Made by a program: the position numbers and the translations under genes
Notes under the pieces: generated by a model
Databases searched by the model: none
Told to the model about the DNA's origin: nothing
The model's input: only the letters and a program-made list of their open reading frames with translations
Assembly (NCBI GenBank): GCA_009823395.1
Contig: CM020509.1
Location: forward strand, 10,343,001 to 10,407,000
Direction of reading: 5' to 3'
DNA from: Thamnaconus septentrionalis
Lineage: Eukaryota > Chordata > Actinopteri > Tetraodontiformes > Monacanthidae
DNA length: 64,000 nt
In this document: positions 13,511-23,900 of the stretch, in pieces
Numbering within the stretch: the stretch's first letter is position 1
Layout: each line of letters starts with the position of its first letter

Positions 13511-16500
13511 TGCTGGGACCGAGCGGCTTCTGAAGAGGATGAACTTTTCTGCTGCTATCTCGAGGTCGCACCTTTTCGCTCCCCTCACCTGCGCTTCAAG
13601 TTTGGCCCCAGGAAATCTGCCTGTCACTTTGTGTTGGTGTTTTTGACTCGCCGTCCGCCGCTCTGTAATTCATTCTGTCGGCCATGAAAGCCCCATGTGT
13701 CCACCCAGCTTATCCATAATGGCCAAAATTAATCATCCTGTCGCCGGCAAAGTGACGTGGCTGTCGACGAGGTGAAGTAGCCTATTTCACCGTGAGCATG
13801 AGTAATGGCGTTTAAGAGCGCGGGAGAAAGACGGGTTCATTTCCCAGCCATCAAGCGCTCCTTCTGGAAATGTGAAGCCCCGTGTGTTTCCGTTCCGACC
13901 CCCCCACTACACACGACTCTTTCTCCAACTGCACTTAGCCGTCCAATAAAACCTCTGAAATGAAATTCCCAACCTACACGATTGCATTTTCCAGGCGCAC
14001 AGAAAAACCAACAACGGGCAAAATTTCATTTGTACCGATTTGCGCTTTTTATCTCCGCGGCCTCGCTGAGCCTCAAATATTAAATAAATCAAAGATGAGA
14101 GCCCCTCGCAAGTTACCATGGGTGGTGGTGGTGGCGGCGATGGTGTCACACCAAGGAGGGGGATCAGAACCACATCTGTGCAACTCCTTTGCAGTGACAT
14201 TAATGAATAAGCAGCCAGGCTTTGTGCAGCCTTTGATAAATCCACTGTCGAATAAATCCCCCCTGCCTGGCCTCAAGCCACACGACTGGAACATCTGTTG
14301 AATTGTCAGGTAAGAGGACTAAGAGCTCCCCCCTGTTGTGTTTGCTGCTCTTTTCTCCCTTTCGCTCTAAATAAATCGGTGGGAATGTGCTGGCCCGGCA
14401 TGCAGGCGCTGTTGTCCGACGACTTGCACCCTGTGGTAGTTGAAGTCTCGCCGTCGATGGCCCTTCTCTGCTGCAACACCTGTTTCATAACTGCCCTATT
14501 AACGGCAGGTACACTGCCAATATGCGCGGCCGGTAATAAAGTGAAGCTTCTATTTACCCGAACCATGCGTCTGGCACTTTGGCTCAATTCTTCCTTTTCT
14601 TTGCTTTTCTTTTCTTCGCAGCAAAGTGGCGTTTTCTTCTCCGCCAAGTCGGCCGCGATAAAAAGTCTCTTTTGCGGTCGGCGAGCCGGGCGCAGTGATT
14701 TTAAAAGGGGAAAAAAGATAAAGTCCTCCGGTCCGAATGTTTGCACACAGTCAGGCTGCAGAACAGGGCTCGCACTGAGGCTCCGGAGGGGGGAAAGTCA
14801 TCGCCACAGCCTTCTCCTCTCAGAGGATCCGAGTTTTAGCACGCAGCTCCACATACGGTCCCTTCTTGCAGATGCGCCGCGTCCGATAATCTCCCTCACA
14901 CAGCTGCGCGCTTTTGTTGCAGTGGCACGATTTTTTTCTCCCCTCTTTCTTTCTCCCCTCTTTCTTGTTGCTGTCGGATTGTGGGTCTGTCACCTCCCGC
15001 AGTGTCGGCGGCGGCTCCCGCTGCTGTCAGCTTGCACCGAGAGGGAGGATGGAGAGATCCGTGCAGGAGGTGGTGGTGGTGGTGGTGGGGGGGGGTCCGC
15101 TCGTTTGGGCTGGTGGGGTTGGCGGGGGTGAGTCGTTCGCAAAAGTGGAGGCGGCGAGCATCGGCGTCAAGACCGTCGGAGAGCGGAGAGCGCAGCCCGG
15201 AGAAGGTTGAGCAGCAGCGGCAGCGGTGGCGGTGGTGCCGCACGGAAGTGGGGGAAGAAGGACGGAGGAGGGGGGAAGTCACTCACGCCTTCCGAGTTTG
15301 GCTGTTAATTTGTACGCATGTTACGTGCGCCAGCCCAGACCTCCCACTCTCCCCACTGCCTCCTCCCTCCACCCCCCCTCTCTCTCCTCCCTCCCTCCTT
15401 CCCTCCCTCCTTCCCTCCCTCCCTCCCTTACCCTTCCACCATCAGCTGCTGAAGTTGGAGCTGGAAGACGCCGTTGATCGCCATGCAGCACCCAGACAGC
15501 CTGGTTTCAGCCGCGCACTCGTCGGCCGGCGTTAATTACGGCGATGCCCACTTGCAGCAGATTAGCGTTGTTTTTTGGGGGGCCCCAACCGACGCCGTTA
15601 TTTACCCTCCGTCGCCTGGAATACGGACGGAGGAAGTGGAGCGAGCGGGGCTCGAAGCCTTGTTAGACACATTTAGGGAGCTCAGAAGGCAGATGTTACA
15701 ACTTTAATTAGTCCTCCGTCTGTCTACTTACTGTCTTAGTCACACAAGAAGAGGCGTTCTCTCTCTTGTAGATTAACTCATTACAGGCGGTTTACGGCAT
15801 ACGTAAACAGAGGGATTGGGAGTTTCTGAGGCAGATCTGCTCCAAAATAAATCTTTCGGAAGCTGTTTTTTTTTTTTTGAAAAAGAAAGAAAAGTAGTGG
15901 CTGACTGGCTGATTTCCCTGTTTGGGAATTTAATTTTGGTGCCTCCAGCAAGTGCAGATGTGGTTTCTGGAATGGAACGTGCCCAGCGTCACCTTGGCCC
16001 CATGAGGATCTGCTCCGTCAGGTGTGTCTGAGGCATTCCAGTGTGCACTCAGTCCTCCCACTGCCTCGTTCACTGTGTTCATTTCAGCCAGAGAGGTTTA
16101 ATCAGACTGGTGAGTTAGGCTATGGAAAGTCATCCTTCTTGTCTGATTCCGCTCTGCACTCGGCTGCCTTTCAAGAGAAGAAGGGAGACCCCCCCCACCC
16201 TTTCCGCCCCCCACCCCCCACCCATTTCGGTATTTCAGTATTTTCACCCTTTTTGTCTCCGCTGCCTCCCGTTTTCTCTTGTTCTCTCCCCCTCCATCCT
16301 GCTGCTGCTGAGCCCCTGTGTTTTTTCCTTTTTATTTTATTTTTTTTATTTTGTGACTCCCCGTGGGTGTGGCTGAAGGTCATTCTGCAACACTGGCTCA
16401 CTTTCAGCGCGCAGGGAGCAGCGAGGCGGGAGGGGGAAGAGATACAAGGAAGAGGATTGAGAGCAGCAGCGGAGGGTGAAGGGGGCAGCCGGGCGGACAG

Positions 16501-17048
16501 GCTGTCGACAGGACCGTGCAGTCATCACTTTCTGCTTCAGACATGATCGAGAAAGTTCGAAAAAGCGTGCACCGACTGGTGAGGGTGGGGGGGTGTGAGA
16601 GAGCGACCTAGCACTGCCACAAGGCACCAGCGATGCGGAGCCTTGAAAAATGCTCACAATCCCGCAGCAACAGCAGTGCGAGAATTTTTGCTCTGGTTGC
16701 CACGGACCAACTGCAGCTTCGTTAAAACGCCCCCCCGTGTTCCTCTTCTGCTCTCCCGCACTTCCACTACCCCCACCCACCACCACCACCGCCGCCACCA
16801 CTTGTCAGACGATCTTTGTGTCTGTTGAGCCGTCCCCTACGCGGGAGCCTCAGCCGGCCGCCGTTTTCACATCCCGTGTTTTTTTCCTGCTGCAGCCGTC
16901 ACACGTGATCGATCATGTGGAGGGGCAGAAAGAGGGAAAAAAGAAAAGCCAAACACTGTCCAGACTGCGAGGGGGGGAAACCTAATGAACTCGAAAATGG
17001 GATGTTTTGTCCAGATGCAATCCATTTTGTTCCACCTTCGCCCGCCCG

Positions 17049-17080
<32 letters not shown>

Positions 17081-18096
17081 CTCGCTTACACTGTGCGTAC
17101 CCCCCTCTACCAACCCCAACCCCATCCGCACCCCCCGCCCCAGTCAGAAAAATTCCTCTGCTGGCACCAGGTATCCAAAAGTAAAGGCGTCTATTTTAAG
17201 CAAAGTTCCTGTTGGTAATAACCCCGCAGAGAAGAAGTGCAAAGAATTTAATCTATTTCCGTGCTGTTTGCTGGCTCGTCCGCAACCGTTGGGAGCCAAG
17301 ATGTAACCAGCTCCCTTTCACCTCCAACTCTCCCCTCCTGCCGACGCGGCCGCCTCTATCGGTCGCGGAACCCAATCACGGTTATGACACGGCGGCGGCA
17401 GAAGCCTGAATGTCATAAACTGCCAACGGCCGGCTAGATAAAATGGAAGCGGTAATGAACGGCCAGGGAGATTAATCGGCAGCCACTCTCCGCTCCGACG
17501 CCTCAGCGTCGTTCCTCAGCCTCGGCCAGCCGGGGTCAGCGGCTCGGCGTGCCAGGGGCCAATTCATCCCACCTCCCAGCCCAAGGTCTCCTCCGTGTGC
17601 ATGTTTGCCGCTTGCTTCCCTTGACCTTCTCCATTTCTCCCGCGCCTTTGTCTCCGCCCCTGTCCTCCCAGTGCTCCCTTCCTCCTTCCCCACCTCCCCA
17701 CCCCTCCTCCTCCTCCTCCTCCTCTCTTTGGAATGCGAAAACACCTGCGACCGCATACAGTGAACACTTCCTCACTGTCAGCACTCTGGGCCAGCTTAGT
17801 ATTCACACACATCCACCCTTGAGCTGATGGTCTTGTCAGATTGAAACGAAGCTGAGGTATTCATACATAAACATCGAAAACTAACACACATCGAAAACAC
17901 ACACACACACACACACACACACCCATACTCATGAGGACCTCCTGCGGCCACAGCTTTGGCTCTTGGCTCGCAGTTCACCTTGGTGAGGCTCCCTCCCATT
18001 GTTTAAATATCGACTGCAATGGCTGGTCACATTCTGACAACTTTAATACTGCTCAGCTGTCTCTCTCCTTCACTTTACTGTCTCTCCTCCCCTCCG

Positions 18097-18136
<40 letters not shown>

Positions 18137-20936
18137 CATCCTGCCACGCCAGTGCTACATCTTGTTAAAAAGAGTTAGTGAAGCTGAAAGGCCAATCACA
18201 TTAACACAGAGGGAGTGTCAAGAAAGACTGCAGAGAATATGGTGGAAGGGTCAAATCAAACAGACACTCCTCGGATTTTAATTGCAAATGCCTAATTGCT
18301 CCCATAATTATGAGCAATAAGGCTCCGCGGCACTGCTGATCTCGAATGCATCATATAGCAATTACTCACCGCTGTCGCCACTGGGTTTTGACGGCGAGAA
18401 ATATCTTGCTAGATTAGGGCTTAATCCCGGTGCCCAGGATCTCCGAGGTCCTTTGAAGATGCTCAGCTGAATGTCCTCATCCACGGCCGGGGCGGAAGGC
18501 CCCGCCTCGGGTGATGGGCTGCAGCCATTTTATACTGGAGAGCAGCGCACGGCTGTAATCAGTCATGGTGCAAGAGAGAGGATTTATCCAGCCGCTCGGA
18601 CTCGAGGATGATTAGATGCTCAGATGCACTGAGCGGGTTGAGCGATTTGGCCGCGGCGGCCTGGATGTTACTCTTCCAGTCCTCTGATAAATGCCACAGG
18701 AAGTCTGCGGAGCCAAACCTTCAACCACCCCCCAAACCACCCCAGTGGAACCTCTCCACGTTGAAGGACAGCTGTTGAGGCGAACAGGACGTTTAAACTT
18801 TTAATAATTACTGCGGTTTCCGTGCCTAACAGCCAGAGGCCAAAATAAAACTTCATTATAGGGAGCCGAGATTGCCTGGAAACGGCTTAATTTAACAACC
18901 ACTTCCTGTCTCTGGCGCACACTTGACAGCACAAGGATACCATCCACCGAGTGAGTCATGTCCATGTCGCAGGTCTTTACTCTTATTTGCCATTTTTCTC
19001 CTGAGTGCGACTCTGGTCATAGCGAAGGCCAAGTGATGTGTTTGGCTGTGTCTTAAGAGCAGCCACTCTCCGTCAGCGTAATGCCTGCTAGTCCGTGCCG
19101 GTGCATATTTTAGAGGCATCGGGCATTATCTGCGGGCCGGTCAGTGAGGTCCTTTCACAGCATTGTTTGCAATGAAAGGACCCTCCACGTCGGGGGGGAG
19201 AGATCATCCTCCGACACGGGAGGAGCAGAGGAAAGAGGACAGGAGCTGAATGCGCGAGGCGTCGTACCTGAGGGCTTCGCTTTGACTCGCAATCCTGCAT
19301 CGCAGCCTTTATTCTAATCTATATTTAATTAGAATTTCCTTATCGCTCCCACTGCGCTTGTTTACCCTTGCTGTGTTGTTTTTTACGGGGCTGCGGCGGG
19401 GGGAGGGAAGGGCGCGGGTGGAAGGTAGCGATGTTGACATGGGATTACTATTAATAAGCGCAGGAGGGGAGGGAAGGTAGAGCTTAGTGAGGCCTCTGGG
19501 GAAGGCTGCTGCGTTTCATTCCATTAATTGGATATTGTAATTCAAAATAGCGCCCATCAGCTCAGAGACAACAATCCGCATCGACGGCGGCGGCGGCGCG
19601 TTAAAATTTCAATCGTCCCCGTCGCCTCTTCCTCATCAGCGGGTCGCGTGGAAACGACGCATTTTGAGTGATGAGAGTCGTTTGCGGCACAATGACGCCG
19701 TCGGGCGGCCGCGCGCTGATCAGGTGACTCATTAGCATTCATCAGGTCCTTTTTTCGGTGGCGCGCAACTTTTTCTGCTCCGTTAAGTCCAAATGAATGC
19801 CTTCCCGCCGCGCTGTCATTGGGAAACATCTCAGGATGAGTGACTTTTCATCAGATTCCTAATAAGAATCAGCGAGCTCAGCTCCACCAAGGGGCAGCGA
19901 GCTGCATAAAAAAATGCCCTCTATTTTCCTCCCCTCATTTCTGGAATGAACATTTCAATCAGCCTGTTGCCTTTTTTTTATGTCGAGAAGGATGGCGGGC
20001 TAAGGTCAGTATAATTCCGGCAGTAATAACCAGATTTCTGGCCCCAGATTTGAGCCGGGGAGAGGGATGGTGCACAGAAGCGGCTCCGGCTGGCTGTTGA
20101 CTTAACGTCACCCATCCATTTTGCTCTCGCTGCGCTCGGCCTCGCGGGAGGCTCATTCATCACTTGGTTTCTTTGGCTCTGAGCGCCAACATGCAGTCAG
20201 TCATCGCTCGAGTGACACACACAAACACAATAACAATCCGTCTGCAACAACAGCCAGCCAGACACACACACACACAAAATCACACGCATTTGTGCGTTTC
20301 AGTGTGAATGTAGCTCGCATACAGTGTGAAAAAACCCCCCCGATGAAAATATATTCGTCCCTTTGTGAAGTTTTGGTGATTGAGTGACGGCAGCGTGGCC
20401 ATCTGCATTCTGCCGGCACAGCGTGACGCAGTGTGACATCTCCAGTGTTGCTCAAGCTCGGGCTTCTCATACATTTTAAAAAGATCATCCATCATTTTTC
20501 CCCGGCTTTATTTTTGTGTGTGTGTTTATCTCCCACCCAGAGAGGAATTCCCATCGGCCAGTTCTGCAAGGACTTCAATGAGAGAACCAAAGACCTGAAG
20601 GAGGGAATCCCTCTCCCCATTAAGATCCATGTGAAGGTGGGTCCACCGCCGGCATCTCTCAGCCCGTCTCCGACCTCTTTAGAGGTGGCACGCCTTGCAC
20701 TCGTGATTGTGGTAATTTTGCCAGCGATACAACTCTGCCAGAGCACTTCCATTATTCATACTGCTCCAGTAAAGCACGGCTCAGCCATTTGCATTTATTA
20801 ATGAAGCAACACCCAGAGGGACTGAGGGTCAAGGAGTGTTAAGTGCATTTAAGTGATTAGGAATTGTGCCGAAAATGTGTGTGAGTTGTTTTTGTTTTTT
20901 TTTAAACATGTATTTGTTTGTTTTTGTTGTCCCTTC

Positions 20937-20984
<48 letters not shown>

Positions 20985-23900
20985 CGTCTCCTGTTTTTTC
21001 CCGAATGTGCCTGTTTTGTCCTGAGTTTTGTGATGTAGGGTGCACAGGAATTTAATCGATTAAATTAAATTAGTTGCAATGACTTGAACATTTGCACGGG
21101 TAGTTAATATCATTATAACAGTGTAGTGGCAGGAAAGAGCAATTCACCTGTAAATACTGTGATGGTCATAATATACCTAGAACAAGTTACTTTTAAACAA
21201 CTTTTTTTTTAAAAAATGTTGAAATGTGACTCATTAGAAGTCAACTTAAAGTCAGAGGATAAACGTTCAGGGTGTTTCTACTGTTCTCTAATGTAAAACT
21301 GGGTCACTTTGGACCCTCAACATTATTTCAGGGTTGAATAGTCTGTTTCTTACACATTTTCCATTGTGAAATTTAGGTTGTCAGGAAAAATCGCACCGCT
21401 TATCAATGAATCGTTAAAGGATTAATGAATTAATGGATAATTTGCATCCCTAGTCTGGAGCGAATCCAGATACTATTGGGGAGGTGTTCAACAAATGACA
21501 TAGGTATCTGCTCATTGCATGCTCATGTTTTATCCATGATATAAAGGACTTGTACCTGATGCTCGGTCAACAACTGTGTCAGACGTGCACCGACCGCTCG
21601 TCTCACTTGCTTTTTCATCAGCCAGAGTTCAGAGCCTTTCCTTTCACTCACAATGCAGAGAAGCAAAAACACTCCATGACACATCACGCGCATGGCCGTG
21701 CTGCTGCTGCTGCTGCTTATTGTCGCCATCTGTTGGCGGCAACCCTCACGCTCCGACTGCTTCCCGGTGCTGCTCTCACTTAATTCTGAATGTGAGCTCC
21801 CGATTTTCTGCCCTCCTCGAGAGTCATATGTCTCATCTCGGCTTCTCTCCTCAGGCCTGTCAATAGTTTTGAGCTCTTTCGTCTCACTTTAGCGGAACGC
21901 TTTGGCATTCGGGGAATTCCACTCAATCGCTATCAGGCGGAGACCTCGATGGGTGGATGGATGGTTCCATCATGTCTCATCTAGCAGGTGAAGATGAAGA
22001 TCAGGCCCAGGTTACCACCAGCTGAACGTTGCCTAAAGTTGTTTTTGCACATGCTTGGCTCTAAATGGCAAACTCTGGTGACCAACGGGTGATTAATAGG
22101 ATGATTTATCTGATTGGAAACTTTAATGAACCAAACTCCAATCACACCATCTCATTGCGTTCGACGGCACAGTACCGCTTCATGTCCTACGATGACAAAG
22201 GCGGGTTGCCAGGTAACGGGTGATGTCGGTGCATGAAGATACAAGTGGTGCGTTGATAATTCTTGGTTTCTAAAGCAGCAGGTTGACTTCTAAGGTCAGA
22301 AAGACGGCGCTGCTTTCATTCTCGGTTTCCTGTCCTTGTGCTGAGCTCTGCGCTGCGCCTTTCATCTGTCTCCCAGCATGAGAATACATAACGCTGGAGT
22401 TTAACCTGCTTCTGAACAGCGTCTCTGATTCTTTTCTTCAGTTTTTTTTGGTGCGTGTCATCTTGTCTTTTCTTTGCCTGTCAAAAATCAAGGGCAGGTT
22501 TTTCTTTCTTTTTTTCATCAAAGGCACAATCTTTTGTACCTAATAACTCTTCTGTACGTGAAGAAAAATTCTATTGCCTTTGTCGAAAGGTTGCCGCCGT
22601 TAGATAACACCCTTCATGACAAATCACCCGCTCTGCGCTATCTTCACACTTCAGCCTAAAGTTTATTGCACTATCTCTGCTTCTATTTAATTTTCTCTCC
22701 AACAGATAACAGATAATCTCGAGGGCGCTTGTTTCTTCAGACGGCTTATTGATTGGCAGCGTGTGTCACATTTTAGTAAATAGGTCGTGCGGCAGGCTGC
22801 GCAGCGCAGTGAATCTGGAATTAAAGGGAAGGGGTCAGAAAGGCTCCGTGTGACAGAGGAGATTATTTTTATTTCTGCCCTGAGGCGAAGATGGAAAGAG
22901 GGAGCCAATGAGGCCGGGGAGCAGATGTGCAGTGACACATGTGAATATGCAGAGAGGTACAAAATGTTAAAAAACCCTCACGCACATCGACTCCACTACC
23001 TCTTCTCCTTTCTATCAGCGTTCATACTTTATACAAGAGGATTTTACAAACTCAGTCCCTGCTCTTCACTCTTACATCACTGTTTCATGAATACATAAAT
23101 ATATTTTCAGTCACAAAAAGCAGAAGTGCTCACATCTGTCAAGTTGGGTTTGGCCCAAACATTCTCGTATTACAACAAACAGGGGAGGTGTAGCGGAAAC
23201 ATTTGGCAGAGGTTCTTTTATTCTAATCATGTCTGTGAAATGAGAGCGACCGAAGACGAGAAAAGAAAAATGTGGCCTCTGATTAGCAAATTAGCGCAGA
23301 CTGCAAATGTGACGGCGCTGGAGAGCGCGGCGCTGTTGATTTGTATTCACCGCAGCTTCGCTAACCAGCTGCTGTGTTTCCTTTTAACTTGTTTCGATGC
23401 AATAAGACACTTTGACTTAGGCGTCTGCGGGAGAATTGTTGTCTGCTTTGTTGACAGCAGGTGAGAGATGCTGCATGTTAACAGCCCAGGTTTGCTTTCA
23501 GCCCCGCGGTTCTTTTAAGGTTAAGAAAAAAAAACCATAGCAGAAAGCTAATCAGTAATGACTGTCCTTCTAGGCTCAGTGCAGCTTTTGATTATGCTGC
23601 AGCACGGCCTCGTGGGCAAAAAGACACGTCCAGTTGCTTTAATAAAAACCAAACAGATGAATATGAGAGTTAACAGCTGCAAGGAGGTGTTTTGTTTTTT
23701 TTCCACACTGCCATGAATCTACTCGGTCCTTTTGGGGTAAATATTATTAAAGGTCGTATATTACACCCGTTTTCCTGTTTACCAGTTTGATTGCTAACTC
23801 CTCTGGAGCAGCCCTACACAATTAAACAACACGTCTCCAGAAAACATCATATTTAGCACTGAGTTTACCGTCCCCCCTGCAAAACACTTCAGCTTCAAAA

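Larger units (their letters stand above)
14800..17500. promoter_or_regulatory. GC-rich, CpG-containing island, candidate promoter
   Basis: This is the most GC-rich part of the intron, with many CpG dinucleotides (for example 15100-15250 and 17330-17560), purine/pyrimidine strand-asymmetric blocks, and CT-rich runs at 15350-15430. Because the antisense TMEM121-family gene must begin with an upstream non-coding exon, this island about 3-5 kb upstream of it is a candidate for its promoter. One possible donor on the minus strand is a GGTAAGG at about 15427-15433. No transcript evidence is available. Confidence 0.35.
11859..20540. other. mrpl11 intron 1, right part: unique sequence, candidate regulatory landscape
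   Basis: About 8.7 kb lie between the antisense TMEM121-family gene and mrpl11 exon 2. Transposons are scarce and composition is moderate to GC-rich. Many blocks are rich in TAAT/ATTA homeodomain-type cores (for example 18275-18330 and 19315-19345). No open frame resembles a known protein. Microsatellites are at 13481-13504, 17041-17085, 17897-17922 and 18098-18135. The general look is that of a conserved non-coding block around a developmentally regulated gene, most plausibly the nested TMEM121-type gene. This is inference from appearance only. Confidence 0.4.

Noticed and set aside
15474..15707. 77-codon open frame starting in the GC-rich island
   Set aside because: The sequence resembles no family I know and GC-rich islands yield chance frames; kept only as part of the island description.
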